Notes: generated by a model from the sequence alone, not told the origin. Shown: positions 1-13,202, counted from the first letter of the stretch. The stretch: 64,000 nucleotides of DNA from Odiellus spinosus (GCA_963920705.1 OY987236.1:13213886-13277885), one strand, 5' to 3'. Numbers and translations are program-made.

Positions 1-973
1 CGTCAGATTCCCGGGCTTAGATCTCCTATTGGTTCTTATTTCGTCCCCGGTAATTGGATCGCTCTCTTCTAGTTTCCGTCTTAAGCAGTTTGAATATATT
101 CTCCCTAACAAAATAAAAATTGAGAAGGGGTCGTGAAATGCGAGCTTCGAACCTCTAGCTTCACTAATATTAAACTCTATATAACTTAGATGGAAGAAGA
201 GGATTCTAAGAATGCAAATTTAGATAGATGGTTTCTTTGGGATTCTGGAAAAGAAATAGTAACTATTAGCTCAACTCCGGTCTCCTGAATTCGGTTTTTC
301 ATTTTTTTTCTTTTTTGCTACCAAAAAAATCTTCCCGCGCAGTAAATTTAAGCAATTTACTTCACTGTGGTTTATTTTTATATACATTGTTATTTTTTTA
401 AAGCCACGGTCGAGGTCATTCGCTATTCTAAAATCCATGCATGGTTAAAGTAGCCATTTTTCGCGGGAAATTGATTTTTCGCTATATATTCCGCGTGTAT
501 TATACATATTTTATTTTACTGGGTTTATATGATATCAAGAGTTTATGGTTTTCTTGACATATATCAATATATATATATATATATATTCAATTTTATAGAC
601 GTTTGCGAAAGAATATTTTTCAAAATTGATTTATTTTCGTTTTTGAATACAATGGATTTAGGCTTTATTTTTAAGAATTTAACGTTGAAAGAATATATGT
701 ATTTTCTAAATTTGAGTGAGATTGAAAATATATGCTCACTGAATTTTCTTAAATATTGATTCAGCTTCTAAAAATAAGAGATGTTTGATTTTAGTAACAT
801 ATTCCGAATTCTACAAAAATGCTAAAATCTGAATATTTTCCGACAATTCAGAGAAATTTCCAAAATGTTTTAATACGAAAACAAGTCTTATTTTTAATAG
901 TAGAAAAAACACAAAAATAAATCTTCTTTTAAATGTTGAAATCCATTTATTTTTTTCCTATGGTTTAATTTTT
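1..973. other. AT-rich non-coding stretch
   Basis: I see no convincing gene here. The sequence is AT-rich with homopolymer runs and a short AT dinucleotide run near 569-588. A 76-codon open frame at 529-759 is Ile/Phe/Tyr-rich, crosses the AT run, and has the composition expected by chance. Confidence 0.5.
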
Positions 974-1180
974 CTTTAAAGGGAGAATGCAGCCTAACAA
1001 CAAGTAATTTTTTTATCGATTCCTTATAGTTTAAACATGCTTAATCCACCAGTAAAAACAATTACTAACAAATATTAAACTAGAAATAAATTTAAAACTT
1101 ACCTGAAAATAAGCTTAGCGGGATTCATGGAGGACCTGATTAATTTCTCGCATGTAAGGTCTAGCGACCAATCTAAAATT
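974..1180 (+). mobile_element. Left half of a palindromic foldback element (family PalA)
   Basis: This copy starts with CTTTAAAGGGAGAATGCA and continues through the family's ATCGATTCCTTA and AATTTAAAACTTACC blocks to the central GGATTCATGGAG motif. The matching right arm is absent. Fuller copies are at 3,451-3,880 and 36,395-36,850. I read this as a truncated non-autonomous element. Confidence 0.6.
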
Positions 1181-1499
1181 TACAAAAGGCATTTTCGACG
1201 GTTTTATTGACTTTAGGTTTGTGAGTTTAATTAATATCCTATATATGTAATGCCACGCTATAGATATAATTACAAAGACACAATCCAGATCCTGAGATTT
1301 TATCTGATCCCTTCAAACTTATAAGACTACCATCGCCATCTATTTCGAATCTCTATAACTAATTTTCTCTCTCGCATCCTTTACTCGACGTTTCTATACT
1401 CCTCTAGACTCCTCTTGAGTCTTTAAAGGGAGGAAGAAGACGAGAAAGATGTTGTTTTACACAATTGATCGACTTTCAAGCGATTAACAATTACATTAG

Positions 1500-1920
1500 T
1501 TAAACTCGGAAATTAGGCTTAACAGGGATTCATAGAAAGATTGAAATCTACCAAATATCTTTTAGTAATATCCTTTTCTGACGAGGCGTAATTAGCCGGT
1601 TTAATCACAATTAATCGAGGTTTTTTTGAACGGCGAAGGCTATGTAAACCTCGATTAAATATGATTAAACAACGGCTAATTACGCCTCGTCTGAAGAGGA
1701 TATTAGGCTTAAGCTTTTAGTCGTTGTCCAGAAACAACTTAACGACGAAATTTCAAACTATACATGGATCCTTGATTCCTTGTTAAGCCTAATTTCTAAG
1801 TTAAAAATAGATTTATATATTTATATAAGTTAAGTTGTTTTAATTATTGATTAGGCCTATTTAAAGGATTCAGAATTGCTATAAAACACTTCTTGTCGGG
1901 ATGCATTCTTCCTTTAAAGA
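1500..1920. mobile_element. Diverged PalA-related element interrupted by a second foldback element
   Basis: The left part shows TTAGGCTTAACAGGGATTCAT. The right part shows GGATCCTTGATTCCTTGTTAAGCCTAA, then GATTAGGCCTATTTAAA and a GCATTCTTCCTTTAAAG end. These resemble the two arms of PalA. The middle is occupied by the inverted-repeat element at 1,567-1,704. Boundaries are approximate. Confidence 0.45.
1567..1704. mobile_element. Short foldback MITE with GACGAGGCGTAATTAGCC arms
   Basis: The left arm reads AATATCC..., then GACGAGGCGTAATTAGCC. The right arm is its near-perfect reverse complement, ending in GGATATT. The 138-bp unit contains inner inverted AATCGAGGTTT/AACCTCGATT segments and no open frame. 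A second copy, itself split by another insertion, is at about 57,111-57,638. Confidence 0.7.
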
Positions 1921-3450
1921 AAACTCTCATTTATGTCCCGAGATATACTGTTTCTCGAAAATCTCGTAAAAGAATTGAGTCCATCGTAAAAAGATTGCCG
2001 TATTTCTATGCTGCGGGAATCGTAATTGGTTTATGAAGCTTACCGGACACGCCCACTTTAAATCCATTAGAATCTTTCAACCACCATGAAGGACTAGTGA
2101 AACGCAAAACTTGAAAATATTTACAAACTAATATCCCTCAAAAACGACGAACTTTTGGTTTAAATTTCAGCTTTACATTAATTATTATTATGTCATAGTG
2201 TTATATATATATGAATCAAAACACCAAATTATCTTCTATAAAGCAAAAATACATTTACTATCGAACACATCTTTTAGAAACGGTATTTACCTTCACTTAA
2301 AAATCATATAATTCACGAAATTAACTTATTTATCTTATAAATTCTTATTAAACGTCGTAAACATTAAAACCTCTCTTAAACAAAAGGAGAAATTTAGGAA
2401 AATCAAGTGATGTTTTATCGGTTCTTCATCTAAAAAATAAGAATTAGCACATCTTAAGTTTATAAAAAATCAAAATAGGAGTGTACGTCTTACCTACAAA
2501 TTTAGCAATTCGAAACGCAGACCTGTTCAGTTCAGTGCAGTTCCGTTTTATCCACCATAAGGTCCCTTATGAAGCAAGGAGGCTCAACTCCGACCAATCA
2601 CAGTCGCGCCACCTATTAGCGAATATTAAACGTAAAAAGGCCCGCTCTAATATTATTCAAAAATGAAAAAAAAATTACAAAGAGGCCTTCGGAAAAAAGG
2701 TGACAATCTCAATTTAAACTGAAAGTTCTAAGTTAAATTTCATTATCCCTTTTAAAACCTGGTTTTCAAAAATTGTGGGTTAGTCTTTGATCAGTTTAGT
2801 TCTAAGTTTCCCGCATGATCCCGCATCTCTTCTACACGAAGATAATAAAGAGAAAGCTTTCTTAAATCTATATTTCGCTTTACGTATATCTCGATGTTAG
2901 CCAAAGTTTAAGGGACTTTTATGCCTTTCCCTCGTAACATCAAAGAGATTTTGTGGTTTACGATAAGATTGAATCGTCGAGCTGGTAGTAAGAAATCCGC
3001 GGGGGTTAGTTTATGGAAGACAGTATAAATACATCCAATACCGTGCCCGATTTTATTTCAACCCCCATATCTTTTCGAGCTTAATTCTCCGGAATGAAGT
3101 CATTTTCGACGTTTCACGGTATTGATACTGCGCAGCCATAGCTGGGCTGACTACCCTATCTAAAGATAAATTGCAACCTACCGATAACGTACTTCTATAC
3201 CCCTCTGTTCTGATTAGACACCTTGAACATGAAAGCGCGCGGAATGCTATGTTACATTTATCTCTTAGTACAAGAAGATAACATATATCAAAAGTACATA
3301 ACTTATTCCAAAAAAGTAATAAGAGAACAGTAGCGTAACGATCTGAGCAGATTGAAAAATGTATACGTCATTACTAATCAAGTTCAAGCATGCACGAGTA
3401 AAAATTGTAAGATGGGAAAATTAATTCTGCGAACTATTTAAGTGAATTTA
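1921..3450. other. Non-coding stretch, no gene recognised
   Basis: Only short open frames occur. The one at 2,481-2,666 (61 codons) is basic, without recognisable motifs and without splice-site context. No tandem repeat or clear inverted repeat was seen. Confidence 0.45.
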
Positions 3451-3880
3451 TTAAAGGGAGAATTATGCAACCTAGCAACAAATGATTTTTTATCGATTCC
3501 TTATCATTTAAATAGGCCTAATCCAACAGTAAAAAAAATTACAAACAAATAATTAAACTAGAAATAAATTTAAAACTTTCCCTGAAAATAGGCTTAGCTG
3601 GATTCATGGAGATCCTGAATTTTTTCGCATTGAAGGGTCACCGACCAATGAGCAAAGATCATCTCCATGATACTTCCAATAACATTCGATTGGTCGCTGA
3701 CCTTTCAATGCGAAGAAATTCTGGAACTTCATGAATCCAGCTAAGCCTATTTTCGGGGAAAGTTTTAAATTTATTTCTAGTTTAATTATTTGTTTGTAAT
3801 TTTTTTAATGATGGATTAGGAATATTTAAACGATAAGGAATCGATAAAAAAACACTTGTTATTCAGTTTCATTCATTTAG
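3451..3880. mobile_element. Full-length palindromic PalA element
   Basis: The two arms are long imperfect reverse complements. The left arm has TTAAAGGGAGAATT, ATCGATTCCTTATC, AATAGGCCTAATCC, AACTAGAAATAAATTTAAAA and AGCTGGATTCATGGA. The right arm carries the reverse order ending TTCATTCATTTAG. The centre has inverted copies of a GACCAATG/CATTGGTC-like segment. There is no coding capacity, so this is a non-autonomous foldback element. Confidence 0.7.
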
Positions 3881-4299
3881 TTCGTAACATTGAACTTAAA
3901 TCGGTACCCACAAATTAGGAATCTTAAATTAAAAAAATAGTTACCACACTCTTACGTTCTGTGGAGCATATTTTTAATTTTATTTAAATTTCTAAACCTG
4001 CTATTCTAAAATGAATTATACTTTGTGTGTTGGAATTATCTGGACTCTTATTATAATAATTCTAGATTACATACATAAGGGGTTATTTATTACCCACTGT
4101 CGGTGGGAGGGATAAACGTGAATTAGGTTTAGCTTTTGGCATGGGAATATTTCCTAATCTTATGAGGTCATTTTCGGACTTATACATAAACCAGATATTA
4201 ATTAACTGTAAGATCTTTGTCACGTAATTAGGTTGGGCCATCTGGTTTAAAACGATATTCTCTAGTTGTTTTAGGTCAAAAGTCTATTTTTTATTGGCA

Positions 4300-4606
4300 T
4301 AAGGGTTCAGTAAGAAACTAAGTTAATTACTAGAACAGTAATTGAATTAAAATTTAAAATGAGGTTAGTTGAATATTTTAATTAAGGTTTATCGGGAGCT
4401 TTTATATACACTAAAATGTGTTCGTGTATGTCACGTGATGATTTTGTTGTGGTAAGGGTTCAGTAAGAAATTAAGTTAAATACTAGAACAGTAATTGAAT
4501 TAAAATTTTAATTGAGGTTAATTGAATATTTTAATTAATGTTTATCGTTAGTTAATATTCACACTAAAATGTGTTCGTGTATGTCACGTGGTGATTTTGT
4601 TGTAGT
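4300..4606 (+). repeat. Tandem duplication, period about 153 bp
   Basis: AAGGGTTCAGTAAGAAA begins at 4,301 and again at about 4,454. Each copy continues through AGAACAGTAATTGAATTAAAA and ends with GTGTTCGTGTATGTCACGTG followed by GATTTTGTTGT. The two units differ at scattered bases, so the duplication is not recent. Confidence 0.75.
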
Positions 4607-5520
4607 AAAGATAACTTCATGTACTCATTCAATTTCCAAATATTCCATTTTTAGTCAATCACTCCTAAACGTCGGCTTCACCCAAAACTTCCAAGCGTTG
4701 TGGCTGAAACATTTCTACAGGGGCTAATAGAAAAATACATTACAAATTTCACCCTAAATGTCAGCTTCTCAAAAAATAGTAGGTGTTATATTTAGTTTTA
4801 TTCTTTAAACAAAACTTTATTGACCGTTGTCGATAACTTTAAACATTATTAAATATTATTAACTAGACTATTACTTCATGGTTCCCTAAATCATTTTACT
4901 AAATAATCGTTTCTGGAGTGTTTTCGGACCCACTAGACCCTTATCAATCAATATTCCTCATTATCTATTAAGATAATGTCTAGTAGTTAGTAATCCTAGC
5001 TGAGCTTATTCCTAGTTTTATTTATTGATACAAACATTCCTCTATTCTATTTGAATACAATATACATTATTTTTTTTTTTTTAATTTGAATACCAATTAT
5101 CCAAATTATTAATCCGTTCACGTGTTGGTTGATTCTTAATCTAATTAATTGCAGTCAAGGTACATGACATGCAAATGCAATGTTAATTGATTTTTTTTTT
5201 TTTTTATATTTTTCATCAATTGCGGCAAACTGAACTGCAATTACAAAATGGAATAAGAATTTGTTTGGTCTAATTGAATAAGTTCTCCAAGCTTTAGTTT
5301 TATCGTTTTATAGAGAGAGAAAGACCTTCACTATGAACTATTTAAAGTGATAATGAATATGTGTATAACACGTTATTTAAATGGCATATGTAAATATTAT
5401 CAGTAGTTTTTTAACGATCTTTCCTAAAATGCTACTCAATTTCTATTTGGAGTATATGAAAAATCCGCTACAGCCTCACTTTAAAGCTATAATTTTCCAT
5501 TTTTACTATGAAAATTGGCA
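4607..5520. other. AT-rich non-coding stretch
   Basis: No gene recognised. There are poly-T runs near 5,068 and 5,191. A 66-codon frame at 5,381-5,581 has no recognisable motif and runs into repeat sequence. Confidence 0.45.
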
Positions 5521-5523
5521 AAA

Positions 5524-5945
5524 AGAGATCCATGGAGACCTTTGTTATGTCTTCGTTAACGAGTCCCCGACAGTCAACTAGCATTTCTTAATCGATTTGA
5601 AACGGTAAAATCAGACCAATATTCAGATCGCCAGGAATCGTTTTATTGTAGCTTCATCTATCGGTTGTTGAAATCGAATCGGTACGAAACTGGTTCCCGA
5701 AGCAGTTTCGAGAAATCGAACCAAATCGATTCGAGAAAAGACGGTTTCCCTTTCACACGATTCTAGCGAAACGTTTTGAAACGGTTTGAATCGATTCCAA
5801 GGCATAGTATGAACCTTTTAAACTAGACTTAAAAGTCTCGCACTTTCGCTCATTAACCACGAGATATCAAACTCTTCGTGGATCCTTGTTAAGCCTACTT
5901 TTCGAGTAAGTTAAAAATTGATTAAAAATATTTTTTACCCGGCTT
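5524..5945. mobile_element. PalA-like element carrying a nested AATCGATTT-family copy
   Basis: The left end has CCATGGAGACC...CTTCGTTAACGAG and the right end has AACTCTTCGTGGATCCTTGTTAAGCC, resembling the arms of the diverged element near 62.4-63.0 kb. The middle, 5,583-5,815, is an AATCGATTT-family copy running from CATTTCTTAATCGATTTGAA to AATCGATTCCAAGGCATAG. A 60-codon minus frame inside it is repeat-derived. Confidence 0.45.
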
Positions 5946-6668
5946 CATTATCCATTTAAGCCCTTCTAATCCTTTCCCCACCCATGTCCCCGAAATAATT
6001 AGCCTAGGATCTAAAATACCCTTAATAGCTAACGGCGAGTTTGGCCTTAATACCCCCTCCAGTAAAACGCGCGATGCAAAACCGGGAGCTCACCGACAAC
6101 TTTAATTAGCAGCGCATCGGATACCGGGACACGCCTTACGCCATTTATCGCGATCAATGTCAACCTAGACTGGCGATATTAGAAAGATAATTTTGTTTGT
6201 GGGAACTCCTTTAATAAAGTTTAAGTCGGGGAAATGTAAGAAATTTATGTTTACCTATAATTTTAGGAACTTATAATAAGAGTAGAGAACAATTGTGATC
6301 CTTAATCTCAAATTTATATTGTATACCAGAAGCCGATGAAACCCTCTTTGAAATCTATTACTCCCTGGTCTTGTCTACCCCTCTCTGTATGGGTTAGTTT
6401 CAAAAAGCGCGATTCGTACGCCTCCTAACGGTAGATATTTTCGGAGCGGGAGTTCGTCGAGCGAATATCTCTAGCAGCCTCGGAGTTCGTCAAAAAAACG
6501 TCGTCGTTTGTGGGGAGAGAGAATTTCCAATTTTCCGTAGACAGGGGGTATGAACTAGGACCCCTCCGATCTCGTAAAATTGGGAATTTTACCAATACAG
6601 AGAGGAGCGCTATATCGAACATTAGAGTAGTAGACTTCAAAGGAGGGTTTCATCGGCTTCTGTGTATA
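5946..6668. other. Non-coding stretch, no gene recognised
   Basis: Overlapping short frames on both strands near 6,425-6,722 are mutually antisense. They end inside the hAT-like MITE that begins at 6,669. No domain or splice signal supports either. Confidence 0.4.
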
Positions 6669-6850
6669 CTTAGAGATCGGGGTTTGGACAAAATAATCCA
6701 CAACTATCAGTTAATCAGTTAATCATAAAAAAATAATCGGAAAATTATTCGCGATTACATTGGATTTATCATAGACTTTCCTCGAAAAATTTTAAGTTAT
6801 GAATAAAGATAAAATAATCAGAAATATTCTTCTCCAAACCCCGATCTCTA
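6669..6850. mobile_element. hAT-like MITE (TAGAGATCGGGGTTT ends)
   Basis: The termini are TAGAGATCGGGGTTT and AAACCCCGATCTCTA, perfect inverted repeats of at least 15 bp around a 182-bp AT-rich non-coding core. Closely similar copies at 48,353 and 48,859 have perfect 8-bp target duplications. Here the flanks (TGTATACT/ATTGTACT) match only partly, suggesting an older insertion. Confidence 0.8.
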
Positions 6851-8452
6851 ATTGTACTGTACGTGTTTGTTTTGGGAAGCCTTAAAGGGACAAGCCACCA
6901 TTAAAATTGTTGCGTAAAAACCTAAAAGGAAGGCTGATACGTATGGATTATATTATTAGTTTTATCACACTATTAAAACGCCATATTCAAAATTTTATAA
7001 CTCTGGGTTCAGAATTTCTTACGAAATCACTTTTTTTTGGATTAATCATTTTGAACAATAAAGGGATTATCTACATCTAATAATATGAATAATGATCTCC
7101 CAAGTTCTAAACCTCGTCTTCATCTCTATTCAATGTCTTTGAGCGGATTAATCGTAAATATCATGTATTATCAGCCGAAAATTATTAGCTTCGTTCAAGT
7201 TCTATTCTAAATTAAAGGTGCCTTTCCTTTTGCTCGTGAAATTGTAAAAATCTGAAGCTGAAAGTCAATTTTCCAAGTGGCAATTCAAAGAAAATATAGC
7301 TAAGGAATGGAAACTCCGCTGTATGTTGAAAACACACTCATAAGGTCATTTCTTGTAATTGTTGTCATTTCAAAGGAAACACAGCGTAATATTGTTGGTT
7401 CGTCTCTTGCTCATTGTTAAGGCTTAAAGGCTGTATTAGGGTTAACTATGGCTGTTGCGATTGAGATCTAGCAATTATTATTTCTTGAAAAACTAAAGCG
7501 TAATTCCATAATAAAGGCTAGTAGATCAAATCTTTAACTATACCCTGAATTGATAATTTCTGTTTAACTAATACTAGCATTGCAAACATTTGAAAGTGGT
7601 CCCGCCAAAGACCACAACCTTTTTAATTTTCAATTTTAAAATCCAAAAGACATTCTTTCACGTAATTGATTTCTTAGCTATATTTTCTTTTGTGCCAATC
7701 GCAATGAAGGAAGCTAGTCTCAGAATTTTGCGACTGGTATATGAAACATTGGCGTGATTTAAAGACAAAACAATTTCATGTAAAATCCAGCATCGAGAAT
7801 TTTTCCTGGTTTTCGGCTTCTACACGTTTTCTCGCGCCTATGGAATGGCACCTTTGCAAAGTTAATTCAGACAGAACGCGGGCTATACTTGACTATGGTT
7901 TAGTATAGTTTTCGCTTAACCTTGAGTGCAATTACTTGAGGTATTTTAATCTACACTAGATCGCCAGGCGCTTCTCTCTTTACTCTCATGTCTGTCCATA
8001 CGAGAGCCTTAATATATAGAGACCACCGCCCAAAATCGCTAGTTCCTAGCATTTATGACCCTCTGGCCGATTAGCCCCGATAGTAATATTAGATAGGGGC
8101 TTCAGGGGTTGGGGTGAAAGTTTGAAATTGAGACGTAATCGCTGTATCGGATTAATTATTCAGTCCTGGCTGTTTCGGACTACGCGAGCTTATCTTCGCT
8201 TGACCGGTAGAGTTTGGAGAATAATTTGTATGTAAAGCCGTATTTTCATAAAATATACTTGATAAATAATTCTAATTTGTGGTCGTAGAGATGTTCTAAC
8301 GTTATAACTGTCGTATTTTAATGGCCTTATTGAATAAAAAGCAAAAATAAAAAAAGACTAACGGCGGAACCAAATCTTTGAGGGGGAAAAAAACTTTCGG
8401 AAAATTCTTTCCATTCCCTCGCCTATTCGCCGTAATAAAAACGTAGTAGTAT
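6851..8452. other. Non-coding stretch with a reverse fragment of a dispersed repeat
   Basis: At about 6,925-7,015 the sequence is the reverse complement of a segment at 11,700-11,770 and 57,640-57,700 (shared core ATTTTGAATATGG...TTTTAATA.T.TGATAAAA). Otherwise I see no gene, tandem repeat or inverted repeat. Confidence 0.45.
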
Positions 8453-8809
8453 CACAAGTAAATCACGCTTCAAGTTTACAACAAAGTATGTGGTTCTGAA
8501 AGTTTTGTCGTCAGCGCTTTCGCCCGAGGAGTGAGGAAACAATCCAAAAACTCCAAACGGTCGAGATACGGAATTCAAAATTGCCATCTCTAGCGGTTGA
8601 GATTGGAACGAAGTTGGCGGTACTAATATTGCTCCAAACTGTCTAGATTTCGAGTCTGATTTACACTAGAAAGAATATGCTGGGCCTGGCCGCCTTTCTA
8701 TACAAATTTCTGAATACTTAGGGTGAAACCGTGGACTGAGAAAATCTGACTCACTTCATCGCCACCCGCAGTATGTCGTCATATAAACTTGAAAGATGAT
8801 GTACTTGTG
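8453..8809 (-). mobile_element. Inverted-repeat element with CACAAGTAAATCA ends (copy 1, reversed)
   Basis: It begins CACAAGTAAATCACGCTTCA and ends with a reverse-complement-like GATGATGTACTTGTG. The interior shares CTCTAGCGGTTGAGATTGGAA and the CGACATACTGCGGGTG motif (reversed here) with copies at 14,698 and 53,409, in opposite orientation. No target duplication is evident and there is no coding capacity. Confidence 0.65.
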
Positions 8810-11430
8810 ATAATATCCAGAGCCCCGACAAAATAGTTCGTCTGAAAAATGTGAAAGCACGGCTTATCTGCCATGTAGGTTAGATATGATCTTGGAGATA
8901 TAAAGATTGGAACCCTTTTTTTTAAGGGTGACTTGTTTTTAAGCTTATCGGTGGTTGGTTTTTAGATTGGGAGTGTATTTATAGAATATGTGTGCAAAAG
9001 GGGCCGCGAAGTAGATTGTTTAAGCGCACGTTAATCATTTTTAATCGTGAATGAAATTAAGATACCAGATAGAGAATTTGATTAAAAACTTTATGGCATT
9101 TAAGACATTGTGTATGTAGGATTTATGAGTTCTCTCGTATGCCTTCAGTGATAGATATGATTTTACAAATTATAAGTATTTAATAATTAATAAGTATTCG
9201 AGGGACAAGTCACTTGAATACTTGATTAGGTTAACTAACTATTTCATGAAGATTATATAACTATCGCATCATGATTAAATGATAATTAAACAATCGCATT
9301 ACAATTATATAAGAGTTAAACGCGGTACAAATTAATTTTTGAATTATTTGTTTAATCTAAATTTAAATATTTCGTGTTGGACTGATTTTAATTTCGAGAT
9401 TAGACGTAATTAAAAATATTAAATCATGCTAAACTATGAACCTGATTTAATCCTAATGATCATCAAAAATAGGAGTAGATTTTAAAATGCACAGTGAAAG
9501 TAATATTTTATTTCAAAGTAAAGTAGTAACGAGGTATAAAAGTCATAGACTTCAAATCAAACTTTGATATTGAATTTCACGAACTTAATTCAAAGTCATA
9601 AAAAGAGCAGAAAAAAAAATTTATTTTAATCTGAAGAGGCAATATATTTGAATATAATCTTCTATAAATATTTTGCACGTCTAGTTTTATATACGTTTCG
9701 AATTTCCGCCGAATAATTTAGTTTGACTTTCTTGATATACGAAAAAGTCCATTAAAATAGTAAAATACGTTTTTTGGCCATGATGTTCTCTGTCGAGGCA
9801 AAAAGATCTCCTATTACTTTATGCCTCTCTAAAGCCTTGTTCAGACGATACAATGTTTTGAATCTATTATAACAGATGAGTCAGCAAAAATATAAAAATA
9901 ACAGAATGTCTACAGGACTAGACCGCCACTTCACGCTTTTAAAGACACGATTTTAAAGCCAATCAAAATTAATTTTAATGAGGTAATCTTTCCCCGGGAA
10001 TATCTTTAGTCTGAAGGCTTACGGTCTATCATAGACCGCAGAGCGAAGTAAAACCTTTTCTCTCCGCGCCAGCAGACGAATTTTCACTTACGATCTGATT
10101 GGTTTATAATAAAAATAAGACACGTCTTTATAAAGTTCTCGTTTGTATCGGCTGATGGCAGCCCTCGCAACCACTGGCAGTTTTCGCGTTATAATCTGAT
10201 AGGTGGCGAGTGTAACAGGGGTTTTGAAGAAGCGTGGGAAAATTCGATTCTCATGAAATCCGCTTTTGACACGATACGCAACTAGTTCACTGAAGAAGTA
10301 AAATTCAAAATTGGATATCGTCTGAACGGGTCTTTGGTTATGAAAAGATTTGGCGATCTGGACTCGGCAAACGGAAAATGTAGGCATATTCTAGCTCGAC
10401 TTTCTCAGACAAAAAAGACGTAAACAAGCTCGGATTTGAGAGTCACGCGTAGCAGCCACAAGATATCTAGAAGAGGCCGTGATGGTGACAGTGAGCTGGC
10501 TCGGTCGAGATGGCAAGAAACGGATTACTTATACTCTTAACAAATAAATTTTGTTGATTTTTAAGATGGCTTATGCGTGCCAGTTTTGATGTCTGTTCCT
10601 CAAATTCAGTCTTTCGATTTATTTTATGACGATAGAGTTAAGAGTAGTAAAACCCATTACTCCACATAAGGAATTAAAGATTCGGAAAAATTAGAAAAGA
10701 ATTTGTTCCCGACTTCATTATCCCATTTAATGCCCCATAGAAAAATGTACGAACAAGGCTGGTGTACATAGTCAAATCTTTATCGGGAGTAGTGAATTTT
10801 TCTTCCGAATTACAATCTGTTCGGTTATCAGATACCTCTCGTGTTCTGTGCACAAACCTAATACGTATTTAGCATTTCAATCAGCTTAATCGGTGTACAT
10901 ACTTTACGGGAGTAGTTAACGACTCGAACTGTTCATATTTGTTTTGCGTGGTGTTTATTTTACGTGCGGTAATTATAGCGACTACTTGACTCTATGATGG
11001 GGACGTGGCAATCGCGTGTCGGCATAGCTTTACAAAATCAGTTTCACGGGGATGTGTAGGTGACACTGGCGCCATAATACATTACCCACCTTAAAGGATT
11101 TATGCGCCCAACCTTAAACTTGCAGATATTTCTATTTTTTTAACGTCGTCATGGTTTATTTTTTCATCCTATAGAGCTTTTCTAGACTTTATTCAGCGGA
11201 CAGCCATCGTTTCTGACTTCGTCGCTAGTTAGACTAGCGAGGTGATTCTTCCACCCAACTTTTTGACTCCAAACAAAGTTTATATTCTTAATTTTACTTC
11301 GAACCATCCGCCCTTTTGTGATGATATAAGCGTTAATTATTAGTTGCGATTACGTAATCTGTTTTTGATTAACCAATAAACAGTGGTTATTGGACAGTTT
11401 TACAAAATAACAGAAGTTGGAGCAGATTTT
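8810..11430. other. Long non-coding stretch, no gene recognised
   Basis: The best frame is a minus-strand ATG frame of 99 codons at 10,088-10,387. It has no recognisable domain, no low-complexity bias and no consensus splice context that I can defend. The rest is AT-rich DNA without obvious repeats. Confidence 0.4.
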
Positions 11431-11800
11431 GAGCATACTAGCTTTCATTTTGAATAATACTACGTCACACTATGGTCGCGTGGCTATTGTATAACCTTCA
11501 GTTGATTCGCGGCCGATCTAACACGTGATAAGGTGGCTTTCGCGTGGTCTTTTTCTTAAAAGTACTCAATCCAGAAAGTCCTACCTTTCGAATGAAAATT
11601 ATACAGAAATAAATTACTGAAAATATTGGGAGAAAAAAAAATATATATATATCATATTTTTTACTTTTTCATTTTGAAGTTACTTTCTAACGCGTCAACC
11701 CAGAGGCATAAAATTTTGAATATGGCTTTTTAATAATATGATAAAACTAAAAATATAATCCATAGGCATTCGAAATTAAAAAATGGTTAGTTTTTAAAAG
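11431..11800 (+). repeat. Dispersed repeat copy, with the uninterrupted site of the 57-kb nested insertion
   Basis: The segment from AATACTACGTCA through GGTGGCTTTCGCGTGGTC, ACCTTTCGAATGAAAATTAT and GAAGTTACTTTCTAACGCG to GGCATTCGAAATTAAA aligns by eye with 56,890-57,110 plus 57,640-57,725. It lacks the roughly 528-bp block present in the latter. An AT dinucleotide run sits at about 11,639-11,652. Confidence 0.6.
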
Positions 11801-12300
11801 GATAAAGACTTTACTAAGTGCATTAGAAATTGGTCAAATTATAGATCTCTGGAGTATGTTTTTTATTTTATTTTAAAATTCTGTAAAACGGATAGATATA
11901 TATATACTCCTCTCCTTTTCTTTAGAAAAAAGGTTTAACTTTTGAAGAAGAAACTAACTTACATACAAAGTCTGTATTCTCTTCGGCACCCATCCGTTGC
12001 TGGGGGTATATCCGACACACAACAGTCGAGTCTCGTATATTGTGTAAGATTGATGGTTCCTTTTCTTCCCATTAGACCGGCTAGCGATTAAAAAGGCAGG
12101 ATATGCCTTTTATATGTACAAGCAGGAGTATATAGCTTTCGTTAGGAATGCTTTTATCTTTATTTATCTCAGCATATGTGGCTAACACGGGGATGGATTA
12201 AGAAACGTTTCGTGGAATCGTGGGGGCCCTGCGTTATAAGGCACTGGCCCCAAATTATTTATTACTCGCCCCCCTTTCCCCCGTTTGGCTCAAATTATAT
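11801..12300. other. Non-coding stretch, no gene recognised
   Basis: AT-rich sequence with a short TA run near 11,896. No frame over 60 codons, no tandem repeat. Confidence 0.4.
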
Positions 12301-13045
12301 AAGCTACGTTCATAACTAGACACTTTGAAACCGTGATTAAACCGTTTCGAATGTCTAAATCGATTTTTCAAAGAAATAAGCTATGTTCACACTAGCGCAT
12401 CCAAAATTGATTTTAATCGGGACATTCTATCCGATATATAAATCGCTCGGAATCGTTTTAAAGGACATCTGTTCACGTAAACTGCGTTCATACAAGGCTT
12501 TGGAATCGATTTAAACCGTTTCAAAACGTTTCGCTGAAGTCGTGTGAACGGGAAACCATCTTTTCTCGAATCGATTTATCGAAACTGCTTCGGGAACCAG
12601 TTTTATACCGATTCGTTTCAACAACCGATAGATGAAGCTACAATAAATCGATTTATAAAGATAATGCGTGAACACTTGACGCTTAAAACGATTCCTGGCG
12701 ATTTAAATATCGGTTTTATTTTACCGTTTGAAATCGATTAAGAAATGCTAGTTTGGTCGTAGCTGTATCATCTTCATAAACCGATTTATTATAATTTGTC
12801 TGTATGTTGAAGCCGAATCGGTTTGAATCTGGTTCCCGAAGCATGCAGTTTCGAGAAATCGACTCAAGGAAGGGTTTTTTCCCAGCGAAAGTACGAAACG
12901 TTTTGGAAAGGTTTGAATCAACTCCAAGGCATAGTGTGAAGGCGGCTATTTCATTATTTGATAAAGAATCTCTGCAATTGACCCCATAATTTTCCATTTT
13001 GACCTTTTGGTTAAAAATGTTTAGAAATCTCTTGTGTGAACGCGG
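12300..13045 (-). repeat. Cluster of AATCGATTT-family repeat copies
   Basis: Several partial copies abut. The best runs from GGAATCGATTTAAACCGTTT through the CGTGTGAACGGGAAACC, CAACCGATAGATGAAGCTAC and CGATTCCTGGCGATTTAAAT blocks to AAATCGATTAAGAAATGCTAG at about 12,500-12,765. It is reversed relative to the copy at 5,583. The family's two ends are imperfect inverted repeats of each other (AGCCGCGTTCATACTAGG versus AGCTACGGTCACACTAGC), suggesting an old non-autonomous DNA transposon. Open frames of up to 93 codons here are repeat-derived. Confidence 0.6.
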
Positions 13046-13202
13046 CTATTTATAGCTTGATAAAACTGATTCGACAAATCGATAGTGATAATCATTTCTA
13101 GTGGACGATATAAATTCCTGGAACGATGCGATAGGGTGTTTTTTCATCAGCACGAACCAAAGAAGAGACACTGCACGTTAAGGGAGAGTGAAAAAAATAA
13201 TA

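Noticed and set aside
10088..10387. A 99-codon minus-strand frame as a host gene
   Set aside because: The ATG is genuine, but no motif, splice signal or compositional support distinguishes it from chance.
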